Part shown: piece after piece, positions 18,170 to 25,473 of the stretch
Numbering within the stretch: the stretch's first letter is position 1
How the letters are laid out: the number at the start of each line of letters is the position of its first letter
Source: Streptomyces globisporus
GTDB lineage: Bacteria > Actinomycetota > Actinomycetes > Streptomycetales > Streptomycetaceae
Assembly (NCBI GenBank): GCA_014649555.1
Contig: BMTG01000007.1
Coordinates: forward strand, 124,001 to 188,000
Length of the DNA stretch: 64,000 bases
Direction: 5' to 3'
Program-made: the position numbers and the translations under genes
Notes under the pieces: model-generated
Database searches by the model: none
Seen by the model: only the letters and a program-made list of their open reading frames with translations
What the model was told of the DNA's origin: nothing

Positions 18170-18760
18170 TCAGCCGTTGTCGATCTCGTACTGACCGGTC
18201 TCCAGGAAGTAGCGCAGGACCTCCGGGGTGCTGTCGTCCAAGGCCGCGCCGGCCGCCGCGCGCAGAGCGTCGCTGATGCCGGGGTCGGCGAGGATGCGGG
18301 CTATGGCCACGCGGTCGTCCTCGGCCTGGGCGAGCCGGTAGCCGGTCTTGAGCCAGGCGCGCACGGCGTCGGGGTCGTTGGCGTCGAGGAGTTGGTTGAT
18401 CTCAGCCGTGACGCGTCTCCCGCTGTCGGGGTCGGCGAGGATGCGGGCTATGGCCACGCGGTCGTCCTCGGCCTGGGCGAGCCGGTAGCCGGTCTTGAGC
18501 CAGGCGCGCATCTCCTCGGCGGTCCCACTGTCCAAGAGGGCGTTGGCCTCTTGGATCACTCGGCGGCCGCTGTCGGGGTCGCCGAGGATGCGGGCTACGG
18601 CCACGCGCAGATCGTCGATGTCCATGTCGTCGAAGGGCGAGGCGGCCACCGTGGCCGGGGCCGGCGCAGCGGGTGCGGCAGCCAGGGCGGGCGTGGAGAG
18701 CAGCAACGCCGGAGCCAGAGCACCAGCAGCTGCGACGAGGGCCCAGCGGGAGGAACGCAT
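18170..18760 (-). CDS. Secreted ALF-repeat protein
   Basis: The 196-residue protein starts at ATG 18760, with AAGGTGG 8 nt upstream; a GTG four codons earlier overlaps that ribosome site. It has a Sec signal peptide (RSSRWALVAAAGALAPALLLSTPALA). Three or four helical repeats of about 49 residues follow, of the form RVAIARILADPDSGRRV...AEEMRAWLKTGYRLAQAEDD, matching the ALF short-repeat family. This family is found in secreted actinomycete proteins and has no established biochemical function. Two repeats are identical at DNA level over 83 bp, pointing to recent internal duplication or gene conversion. The gene stands alone with its own terminator. Confidence 0.85.
   Translation of the reverse strand: MRSSRWALVAAAGALAPALLLSTPALAAAPAAPAPATVAASPFDDMDIDDLRVAVARILGDPDSGRRVIQEANALLDSGTAEEMRAWLKTGYRLAQAEDDRVAIARILADPDSGRRVTAEINQLLDANDPDAVRAWLKTGYRLAQAEDDRVAIARILADPGISDALRAAAGAALDDSTPEVLRYFLETGQYEIDNG
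18281..18510. repeat. 83-bp perfect direct repeat within the ALF gene
   Basis: Positions 18281-18363 and 18428-18510 are identical over 83 bp, spaced exactly 147 bp (49 codons) apart. They encode successive ALF repeats. Confidence 0.9.
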
Positions 18761-18854
18761 CAGGTCAACCACCTTTTGTTGTCACTCGGTTGGGAGCGAT
18801 CAAGGGTCTCAGCAGTCGGCGGTCCGGCGCATTGCCCGCTTCTGGCAGCGCACA

Positions 18855-19065
18855 GTGCCGTTCGTTGCCGACTACTGGCTACGGCCGCGAAGGTGCGGGA
18901 CCGGCTCACGGGACGGCTCCGTGCCGTTCTCCCCGTGGATGGCGTACGCGGCGACCCAATGCGCATCGCAGTTCGTGTGGCTGTTCTTCGGCGTCGAGGT
19001 CGCGTGGGCGATGGTCCAGCTGCTGCCTCGTGTCGGCCTCATCACGGGCCCCGCCGGCAGGGGGG
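18855..19065 (+). pseudogene. Possible gene remnant with hydrophobic coding-like frame
   Basis: The 347-bp gap between the ALF and ArsR genes has no intact gene. The frame read from GTG 18855 through ATG 18939 shows strong third-position G/C bias and a hydrophobic segment (QFVWLFFGVEVAWAMVQLL). It has no stop before entering the ArsR gene out of frame. It may be a decayed membrane protein or chance. No family is recognised. Confidence 0.2.
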
Positions 19066-19074
19066 CATCACTTG

Positions 19075-19098
19075 ATAGGCAAGTCATTGCTTGCCTAT
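19075..19098. promoter_or_regulatory. Palindromic operator upstream of the ArsR gene
   Basis: A perfect inverted repeat, ATAGGCAAG (19075-19083) and CTTGCCTAT (19090-19098) with a 6-bp spacer, ends 9 bp before the ArsR start codon. ArsR proteins usually bind such imperfect or perfect palindromes over their own promoter, so autorepression is the likely function. Confidence 0.85.
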
Positions 19099-19107
19099 TG
19101 TGGAGTC

Positions 19108-19428
19108 ATGGCGGACGATGTCTTCAAGGCCCTGGCCGACCCCACGCGGCGGCGCATCCTCGACGAGCTGACCGACCGGACCGGTCAGACACTGTTCGAG
19201 ATATGCGGACGGCTGGTGACCAAGCACGGCCTCGGGCTGTCCCGGCAGGCGGTCAGCCAGCACCTGGCCGTCCTGGAGGCGGCGGGCCTGGTCAGCACCC
19301 GCCGCGAGGGCCGCTACAAGTTCCACGACCTGAACACCGCACCCCTTGAGCACATCGTCACGCGATGGCTCGGACCGAAGACACCACAGACCCCGCAGAC
19401 CCCACAGACCCCGGAGAGCACCCCATGA
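19108..19428 (+). CDS. ArsR-family winged-helix repressor
   Basis: The 106-residue protein has a typical ArsR fold, with FKALADPTRRRILDELT at residues 5-21, recognition helix SRQAVSQHLAVLEAAGLV and wing STRREGRYKFHDLN. It lacks the ELCVCD metal-binding motif, so it is more like SdpR-type than metal-sensing members. The C-terminus holds a PQT repeat (about residues 93-102). The ATG at 19108 lies just after the palindrome at 19075-19098. Its TGA overlaps the ATG of the VOC gene, so the two are coupled. The inducing signal is unknown. Confidence 0.9.
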   Translation: MADDVFKALADPTRRRILDELTDRTGQTLFEICGRLVTKHGLGLSRQAVSQHLAVLEAAGLVSTRREGRYKFHDLNTAPLEHIVTRWLGPKTPQTPQTPQTPESTP

Positions 19429-19814
19429 GGATCAACCTGACCAGCGTCTTCGTCGAGGACCAGGAAAAGGCCCTGCGCTTCTACACCGACGTCCTCGGCT
19501 TCGTGAAGAAGCACGACGTCCCGCTCGGCGGCGAGGACCGCTGGCTGACCTTGGTCTCGCCGGAGGACCCCGACGGCACCGAACTCCTCCTGGAGCCGAA
19601 CAAGCACCCGGCCGTGAAGCCGTACACGACAGCCCTGGTCGAGGACGGCATCCCGGCCACCGCCTTCGCCGTGGACGACGTACGGGCTGAGTTCGACCGG
19701 CTCAGCGAGCTGGGCGTCCGCTTCACCCAGGAGCCGACGGAGATGGGCCCCGTCACCACCGCCGTCCTGGACGACACCTGCGGCAACCTGATCCAGATCA
19801 TGCAGAGCGCGTAG
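19425..19814 (+). CDS. VOC-superfamily (glyoxalase/bleomycin-resistance-like) protein
   Basis: The 129-residue protein carries a single VOC domain of paired beta-alpha-beta-beta-beta modules: VFVEDQEKALRFYTDVLGFVKK at the start and VTTAVLDDTCGNLIQIMQ at the end. The final Asn-Leu-Ile-Gln pattern and other candidate metal ligands resemble metal-binding members, but the substrate cannot be told. It is translationally coupled to the ArsR repressor (ATGA overlap), a common actinomycete pair. Confidence 0.88.
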   Translation: MRINLTSVFVEDQEKALRFYTDVLGFVKKHDVPLGGEDRWLTLVSPEDPDGTELLLEPNKHPAVKPYTTALVEDGIPATAFAVDDVRAEFDRLSELGVRFTQEPTEMGPVTTAVLDDTCGNLIQIMQSA

Positions 19815-19825
19815 GACGGGCGCCC

Positions 19826-20350
19826 TCACGCTCCGCCGGCAGGCGGGCCGGCCGCCACCTCCGCCCACACGATCTTGCCGATCGGGTTCCGGGGCTCCCA
19901 CCCCCACTTCGTCGCCAGGCACTCCACCAGGAAGAGGCCACGCCCCGACTCCTGGTCCGCCGGGGGCAGCGTCGCGTGCTCGGGGGTCCGGCCGAGCACG
20001 GCGTCCGAGACCTCGATGCGGAAGCGGCTCGCCGGGCCTTCGTAGTCCACCCGCACATGGAAGTTCCGCCCCCGCAGCCGCCCGTGGCACACCGCGTTGG
20101 CGGCCAGTTCCGCCACCACCAGGGCCACCGAGCACGACGCGTCCGTCATCGGCCCGAACCCCCAGTACCCCAGCTGCCGCACCACCGTGCGACGGGCGAG
20201 CCGCGCCCCCCGGGGCGTCGAGGGGAACTGCCGCGACAGGCTCCCGTAGCCGTTGGCCGTCAGCCCGAAGCGGCGCGGGAGGGGTGGGGGCTCTTGCTGC
20301 CTGTCGGCGTTGGTCGCCGCGGTCGTCCTCTTCCCGGTCATCCTGGCCAT
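19826..20350 (-). CDS. Histidine kinase-like ATPase (anti-sigma/RsbW-like)
   Basis: The 174-residue protein has a GHKL ATPase fold: N-box VVAELAANAVCHGRLRG, G1 EVSDAVLGRTP and G2 ESGRGLFLVECLATKWGW. It lacks a dimerisation/phosphoacceptor domain. Streptomyces encode many such RsbW-like proteins beside XRE/DUF397 pairs, as at abaA-like loci. Some act as anti-sigma factors. It is divergent from the XRE regulator at 20488, completing the usual triad. The start is ATG 20350; an internal Met at 20341 is possible. Confidence 0.88.
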   Translation of the reverse strand: MARMTGKRTTAATNADRQQEPPPLPRRFGLTANGYGSLSRQFPSTPRGARLARRTVVRQLGYWGFGPMTDASCSVALVVAELAANAVCHGRLRGRNFHVRVDYEGPASRFRIEVSDAVLGRTPEHATLPPADQESGRGLFLVECLATKWGWEPRNPIGKIVWAEVAAGPPAGGA

Positions 20351-20370
20351 CCGTTCACTCGACTCCTCTC

Positions 20371-20401
20371 ACGTCACCCACACGTGCTGGTTCCGTGACG
20401 T
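20371..20401. promoter_or_regulatory. Inverted repeat in the divergent ATPase/XRE promoter region
   Basis: ACGTCAC (20371-20377) and GTGACGT (20395-20401) form a perfect 7-bp inverted repeat with a 17-bp spacer in the 137-bp divergent promoter. It is a candidate binding site, possibly for the XRE protein. Confidence 0.4.
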
Positions 20402-20487
20402 TCCGTACTCAAGAGTCGGCCGTGCGTCCTAGCCTCGGAAGGTGACAGCGCCTTACCCCGCAGGCCGTAAGAATCGGAAGTAGCCCC

Positions 20488-21432
20488 ATGGCCAGAGCAA
20501 TTGACCCGCAGTCCTCCATGGCGGCCCTCTTCGGGTCGCGCCTGCGCAAGCTCCGCGTCGCGGCCGGACTCACCCAGGCCGAGGTGGGCACGCTCGCCCA
20601 CGTGGTCAGCAGCCGGATCGCCCAACTGGAGCGAGCGACCGGGGCGAAGCCCACACTGGAGCTGACCCGGGCCCTGGACAAGGAGCTGGTGGCGGACGAC
20701 TTACTGATCGACCTCTGGCCGTACGTGTACCGGGAGGCGTACCCGGACTGGTCGCGGGCGTTCATCGCGTACTCGGCCCGTGCGGCGGTGATTCGCGAGT
20801 ACGCCTCGCACGTCGTGCCCGGTCTGCTGCAAACCCCGGAGTACGCGCGGGCGTTGCTGAGCGTGGGCCACACGCTGCGGGACGCCGAGCATCTGGAGGA
20901 ACGCCTCGCGGCCCGGCTCGACCGACAGGTGCGGCTGACCGGCCCGGACCGGCCGGAACTGTGGATCATTCTCGACGAGGCCGTGCTCCGGCGGCCGGTC
21001 GGTGGAGCGGCGGTGATGCGCGGCCAGTTGGAGAAGCTCCTCAGGATGGCGGAGGAGCCCAACGTCACGATTCAGGTACTGCCGTTCGACCAAGGTGCGC
21101 ACGGCTCGTTGGGCGGTTCCCTCACCGTGCTGGTCATGCCGGACGGCACCGAGGTCGCCTACACGGAGGGTGCGCACTACGGCCAGTTGACCGAGGAACC
21201 GGACGAGGTCGAACGGTTCGTTCTCACTTACGATCAGCTCAGGGCGATGGCACTGCCGCCGCTGATGTCACTCGCCATGATCCGATCCGTACTGGAGGCC
21301 GATAACCGTGCAGCGAGCGCCCCGTCCCGATCTGACCGCCGCCGCCTGGCGCAGCAGCAGCTACAGCAACCAGGAGGGCGGCAACTGCGTGCAGGTGGCG
21401 GACGGATTCCCCGGCGTCGTCCCGGTGCGTGA
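20488..21432 (+). CDS. XRE-family regulator with DUF5753 domain
   Basis: The 314-residue protein has an N-terminal helix-turn-helix (about 15-70, LRKLRVAAGLTQAEVGTLAHVVSSRIAQLE). A DUF5753 domain follows (about 95-275, YASHVVPGLLQTPEYARALL). This is the architecture of Scr1/WhiJ-linked regulators of development and secondary metabolism. Codon 72 is TTA (20701-20703), so translation should need the bldA tRNA. The last 35 residues are Arg/Gln/Pro-rich and overlap the DUF397 gene by 125 nt out of frame. Relatives usually stop near the DUF397 start, so this tail may come from a lost stop or a sequencing frameshift. Confidence 0.88.
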   Translation: MARAIDPQSSMAALFGSRLRKLRVAAGLTQAEVGTLAHVVSSRIAQLERATGAKPTLELTRALDKELVADDLLIDLWPYVYREAYPDWSRAFIAYSARAAVIREYASHVVPGLLQTPEYARALLSVGHTLRDAEHLEERLAARLDRQVRLTGPDRPELWIILDEAVLRRPVGGAAVMRGQLEKLLRMAEEPNVTIQVLPFDQGAHGSLGGSLTVLVMPDGTEVAYTEGAHYGQLTEEPDEVERFVLTYDQLRAMALPPLMSLAMIRSVLEADNRAASAPSRSDRRRLAQQQLQQPGGRQLRAGGGRIPRRRPGA

Positions 21433-21514
21433 CAGCAAGACCCCCACCGGCCCCGCCCTCGTCGTCCCCGCCGCCGCCTGGAGCACGTTCATCGCCGGGG
21501 TCGTCACCGACTGA
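21308..21514 (+). CDS. DUF397 small protein
   Basis: The 68-residue GTG-started protein fits DUF397: LTAAAWRSSSYSNQEGGNCVQVADG, then VPVRDSKTPTGPALVVPAAAWSTFI. DUF397 proteins are partners of XRE/DUF5753 regulators and are thought to modulate them. The whole gene except its last 82 nt lies within the annotated XRE frame, in another frame. Its own codon pattern and family match make it the real product of this stretch. Confidence 0.9.
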   Translation: MQRAPRPDLTAAAWRSSSYSNQEGGNCVQVADGFPGVVPVRDSKTPTGPALVVPAAAWSTFIAGVVTD

Positions 21515-21975
21515 CGCATTGCGCGCGGCGTGACCCCCGCGCACATCGGCACCACTCCATTTACTGGTGTCACTGAGCATTTACCGGCGGTAAAATGGCC
21601 GAAAAGAATTCCTCGGCCTTCGAGAAATCACCGCTGCGCGGCACACCCCCCGGGCCGAGCGGCGGTCGCGGCGCATATGCCCCGACCATTACCCCGGGGC
21701 CCATTCCGGTCCGCCGCCTGTCAACGCGGCGCGCCATATCGCGAATACCACAACAGGCGCGCCCCGCTGGCCACTTCCCGACAAAATCACTCTGCCTGCG
21801 GACTATGCCGCTCACCGGATCAACCTCCGCACAAGCTTGTCTACGATGTGGTCGACCCCTGACAGGAAAGGCTGCTTCCGCTTTTCTCCGATTCGCCAGG
21901 TGAACTGCACCTTCTCGGAGCGGCCGCACACCTTCTGCTCGGTAGAACTGTCGGTAGAACTGAGGGACCGCATCC
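21515..21975. other. Intergenic region upstream of the conservon
   Basis: This 461-bp region has no frame with coding-like third-position bias and is AT-richer than its neighbours. It contains TTTACCG-G-CGGTAAA, a near-palindrome at 21580-21594, preceded by a related CATTTACTGG at 21559-21568. A 12-bp tandem duplication, TCGGTAGAACTG, at 21939-21962 ends next to the cvnA ribosome site (GAGGGA). It presumably contains the conservon promoter; no confident -10/-35 pair was identified. Confidence 0.6.
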
Positions 21976-23961
21976 ATGCCAGAACCCGTACCAGCCAGTC
22001 AGCGGCGGAGGCCGATGAAAGCGCCCGGGGCGGCGACGGCGCCGCTTGTGGCCGTGCTGTCCGTACTCGCCGTCGCCGGAGCCGTGGCCGTGTTCCTGGC
22101 CCCGGCCGGGGCGCGCGGCTGGGCGGTGGCGGTGGTGGTCACCGCCTGGGTGGTCCTGGCCGTCGCCCTTGCCGTCGCGCACACCGTCGCCCGGCGGACC
22201 CAGCGCGCGGCCTCGGCCCGCAACGCCGAGGCCGAACGGCTCAAGACCTCGCTGACCGCACTCGAAGCGGACACCGCCCACACCGCCGACGTGGCCCTGC
22301 CCGCGCTGCTCCAGCTGGTACGCGGCGGAGTACCGGCCGACGAGGCCCTCGGCCGCGTCCCGCTGCCGCGCGGGCCGCGTCAGCGCAAGCTGCTGCACGT
22401 CCTCGCGGCCACGGTCGAGGGGCAGGAGCAGCAGACCGCCGCCCTGCGCACCGAGGGCACGCGGATCCACGACGAGCTGGGCAGGGAGAACGCCCGGCTC
22501 CGCGAGGAGTTGCACGCCCTCACCTCCGAGGTCGAACGCTTCACCCGGGAGACCTTGCCGAGTGTGGCCGCCCGGCTCCGTGAGGGCGAGTCCGGCGCCA
22601 CGGTGCAGGCCGAGGTGTACCTCCCGGACCAGCCGCTGCTGCGCGCGTCCGTCGAGGCGGTGCTCCGGGAGCTCGCGCTCAGCGAACGCCGCGCCCTCGC
22701 CGCGCAGACCGCGTCCGCCAAGGCGCTCAGCCGCGTCCAGGCGAAGTCCGTCAGCATGCTCGCCGACCTGCGCAGCATGCAGGAACGTCACAGCGAAGAA
22801 GTGTTCGGCGATCTGCTGAAGCTGGACCACAGCACCTCGCAGCTGGGCCTGATGACGGACCGGCTGGCCCTGCTGATGGGGGGCCGGCCCAGCCGCGCCT
22901 GGAACAGGCCGATCGTCATGGAGAGCATCCTGCGGGGCGCGGTCGGCCGGATCGCCGCCTATCAGCGGGTCCGGCTGCACTGCTCGTCGAACGTCGCCAT
23001 CTCCGGCTTCGCCGCCGAGGGCGTCATGCATCTCCTCGCCGAACTGATGGACAACGCCGCGAACTTCTCACCGCCCATCGACGAGGTGCACGTCTACGTC
23101 GAGGAACGCGGCACCGGCATCGTCGTCACCATCGAGGACAGCGGCCTGAAGATGGCCGACGCGGCGATGCGGCGGGCCGCGGACTCCGTCGCCGGGCGGC
23201 TGACCGACCTCGCGGCCCTCCAGGGCACACGCCTCGGCCTCGCCGTGGTGGGGCAGCTCGCGCTCAAGCACCGGATCAGCGTCAACTACCGGCCGTCCTC
23301 GCGCGGTGGCACCGGTGTGGTCGTCCTGCTGCCGAGGCATCTGATCGCCCAGGAGTCCCGCGAGAGCCATGCGGTCGTCCCGAGCCTCCGGGAAGCCGCC
23401 GCAGCCGCGACGCCGACGCCCGCGGCCGTACCCGCTCCCGCCCCCACGGGCACGCTCACGCCGGAACCCGTGTCGCCGGAACCCGCGACTCCGGTGCCCG
23501 CGCCCGTAACGCCGCCGACGACGCCCGTACCCGCGACGCCCGCTCTGCCGGAGACCGTCGCACCCGCCGCGCCGATGCCGGCCCCCGCTCCCGCGACGCC
23601 CTCCCGCCCGGAAGCCCCCGCACCGGCGTCCCCGGCCACCGACCCCCTCGTCGTCCGCCCGCGTGAGCCGCAACAGCCCGCGGCCCGCCCGGCGCAGCCC
23701 CCCTCCACCCCCGGCGGCCTCCCCGTCCGCACGCCCGGCCGCACCATGGGCGAGGCCGAGCGCGGCCGGCACCGGGGCGCGCCCGCTCCCACCTCCGCGG
23801 CGAACCCGCGGGGCGACACACCGCGCGCCACCCCGCCCCGCACCGCGGGCCAGCAGTTCGGCGCCTTCCATCGCGGCCGGCGGCCCCAGGGCAACGCGGC
23901 GGCAGCGGAGCAGCCGGACGCCGGGACCGTACCGCCGCCGCCACCGTCCTCCGCGCCGTAG
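21976..23961 (+). CDS. cvnA: Conservon sensor kinase-like protein CvnA
   Basis: The 661-residue protein has two N-terminal membrane helices (about 23-43 and 48-68), a cytoplasmic coiled coil (about 75-270), and a GHKL ATPase domain (about 310-460) with N-box ELMDNAANFSPP and G1 IEDSGLKM. A long Ala/Pro/Thr-rich disordered tail follows. In conservons the CvnA-like sensor forms a membrane complex with roadblock, DUF742 and small GTPase proteins, likened to a eukaryotic GPCR-G-protein system. The extracytoplasmic loop is almost absent, so the signal may be intramembrane or cytoplasmic. A 114-bp gap precedes cvnB. Confidence 0.92.
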   Translation: MPEPVPASQRRRPMKAPGAATAPLVAVLSVLAVAGAVAVFLAPAGARGWAVAVVVTAWVVLAVALAVAHTVARRTQRAASARNAEAERLKTSLTALEADTAHTADVALPALLQLVRGGVPADEALGRVPLPRGPRQRKLLHVLAATVEGQEQQTAALRTEGTRIHDELGRENARLREELHALTSEVERFTRETLPSVAARLREGESGATVQAEVYLPDQPLLRASVEAVLRELALSERRALAAQTASAKALSRVQAKSVSMLADLRSMQERHSEEVFGDLLKLDHSTSQLGLMTDRLALLMGGRPSRAWNRPIVMESILRGAVGRIAAYQRVRLHCSSNVAISGFAAEGVMHLLAELMDNAANFSPPIDEVHVYVEERGTGIVVTIEDSGLKMADAAMRRAADSVAGRLTDLAALQGTRLGLAVVGQLALKHRISVNYRPSSRGGTGVVVLLPRHLIAQESRESHAVVPSLREAAAAATPTPAAVPAPAPTGTLTPEPVSPEPATPVPAPVTPPTTPVPATPALPETVAPAAPMPAPAPATPSRPEAPAPASPATDPLVVRPREPQQPAARPAQPPSTPGGLPVRTPGRTMGEAERGRHRGAPAPTSAANPRGDTPRATPPRTAGQQFGAFHRGRRPQGNAAAAEQPDAGTVPPPPPSSAP

Positions 23962-24075
23962 CCAGGAACGCCATCCACAGGGTGTCCGGGGCCACCGGAC
24001 GCGCTCGCTCGAACATCCGAGATTGGAGGTACGGGCCGTCGGCCGGATCCCGGCGCCACGGTCCCGTCACTCATC

Positions 24076-24522
24076 ATGCAGACAACGGACAACAGCCTCA
24101 CCTGGCTCCTGCAGAGGCTGCTGGAGCAGACCCCCGGCACGCGGCACGCCCTGGCCCTGTCCCGCGACGGGCTCAAGCTCTGCTGGAGCGAGCACCTCAC
24201 CCTCGACCAGGCCGACCAGCTGGCGGCCATCTGCTCGGGCATGCAGGCGCTGGCGCAGGGCGCCTCCATCGAGTTCGGCGACGGTTCCGGCGGCGTACGG
24301 CACTCGATGACCGAGTTCCACGGCGGCCTGCTCTTCATCGTCGAGGCCGGTGAGGGCGCGCATCTGGCCGTCGTCGCCACGGAGGAGGCCGACCCGAGCA
24401 TCGTGGGCAACCAGATGACGCAGATGGTCGACCAGATCGGCGAACACCTGCGCGCCGCACCGCGCGGCACCGTACCGGGGAGCGCTTCTCCGGGACGTAC
24501 GTCGCCGGGGAGTACCTCGTGA
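24076..24522 (+). CDS. cvnB: Conservon roadblock/LC7-domain protein CvnB
   Basis: The 148-residue protein has a roadblock/LC7 domain: LTWLLQRLLEQTPGTRHALALSRDGLKL, HLTLDQADQLAAICSGMQALAQG and LLFIVEAGEGAHLAVV. In conservons it is expected to act as a GTPase regulator, by analogy with MglB. The tail is Ser/Gly/Pro-rich. It overlaps cvnC by 4 nt (GTGA), so the two are coupled. Confidence 0.92.
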   Translation: MQTTDNSLTWLLQRLLEQTPGTRHALALSRDGLKLCWSEHLTLDQADQLAAICSGMQALAQGASIEFGDGSGGVRHSMTEFHGGLLFIVEAGEGAHLAVVATEEADPSIVGNQMTQMVDQIGEHLRAAPRGTVPGSASPGRTSPGSTS

Positions 24523-24878
24523 CCCCCCGGCGACCCGTCGACACCGGAGCCCCCGACCGGCTCTACACGGTCACCGGCGGACGCAGCCGCGCCGCGGACT
24601 CCTTCGACCTGGTGACCCTGGTCGTCAGCGAGTCCCGGCCGACCCCCGGCATGCAGTCCGAGCACGCGCGGATCCTCGAACTGTGCAGCCACCCGACCGC
24701 CGTCGTCGAGATCGCCGCCGAACTCTCCCTCCCGGTCACCGTGGTCCGCATCCTGCTCGACGACCTCCACGTCATGGGCCGGATCACCGCCCGCCACCCC
24801 CGCATGTCCGCCTCGCGGGCCGAACTCCCCGACTCCGAACTGCTGAAGGAGGTGCTCCATGGTCTCCGGAAGCTGTGA
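24519..24878 (+). CDS. cvnC: Conservon DUF742 protein CvnC
   Basis: The 119-residue GTG-started protein is a DUF742 member: RLYTVTGGRSRAADSFDLVTLV near the start, then HARILELCSHPTAVVEIAAELSLPVTVVRILLDDL, a winged-helix-like segment. It is an obligatory conservon component of unknown biochemical role. Its end overlaps the start of cvnD by 20 nt. Confidence 0.92.
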   Translation: MTPRRPVDTGAPDRLYTVTGGRSRAADSFDLVTLVVSESRPTPGMQSEHARILELCSHPTAVVEIAAELSLPVTVVRILLDDLHVMGRITARHPRMSASRAELPDSELLKEVLHGLRKL

Positions 24879-25473
24879 GCTCCCCGCCCAGCGCACCCCG
24901 CTGGCCGACGCGGCCGAGACCGGCCTGAAGATAGTCGTCGTCGGAGGGTTCGGCGTCGGCAAGACCACGCTCGTCCGCTCGGTGAGCGAGATCCGGCCGC
25001 TGAACACCGAAGAGATCATGACCCAGGCCGGTGTCGGCGTCGACGAGACGAGCGGCGTCGACGCCAAGACGACCACCACGGTCGCCTTCGACTTCGGCCG
25101 CATCAGCCTCAACGAGCGCATCGTGCTGTACCTGTTCGGCGCCCCGGGGCAGGAGCGCTTCTGGTTCCTGTGGGACCGGCTGTTCTCCGGCACGCTCGGC
25201 GCGGTCGTCCTCGTGGACACCCGCCGGATGGACGACTCCTGGTACGCGATCGACCGGCTGGAACACCACGGCACCCCGTTCGTGGTGGCGGTCAACCGCT
25301 TCGACGACGACGTCGCCCACCCCCTGGAAGAGATCCGTCAGGCCCTGGCCCTGCCCGAGCACATCCCGATGATCGACTGCGACGCCCGGGTCCGGACCTC
25401 CAGCAAGAACGTCCTGATCACGCTCGTCGACCATCTGCGCACGATGGCCATCGCCCGGGAGACGACACCATGA
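24859..25473 (+). CDS. cvnD: Conservon small GTPase CvnD
   Basis: The 204-residue protein is a Ras-like GTPase. It has P-loop GGFGVGKT at residues 29-36, a switch II region FGAPGQERFWFLW in place of the classic DxxG, and G4-like VAVNRFDD. Conservon GTPases are the proposed signalling output. Translation starts inside cvnC (ATG 24859, GGAGGTGCTCC upstream). Its TGA overlaps the P450 ATG. Confidence 0.92.
   Translation: MVSGSCELPAQRTPLADAAETGLKIVVVGGFGVGKTTLVRSVSEIRPLNTEEIMTQAGVGVDETSGVDAKTTTTVAFDFGRISLNERIVLYLFGAPGQERFWFLWDRLFSGTLGAVVLVDTRRMDDSWYAIDRLEHHGTPFVVAVNRFDDDVAHPLEEIRQALALPEHIPMIDCDARVRTSSKNVLITLVDHLRTMAIARETTP

Noticed and set aside
21595-21903. 102-aa plus-strand frame before the conservon
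   Set aside because: Third codon positions are not G/C-biased, there is no ribosome site and no recognisable motif, so the region is treated as intergenic.
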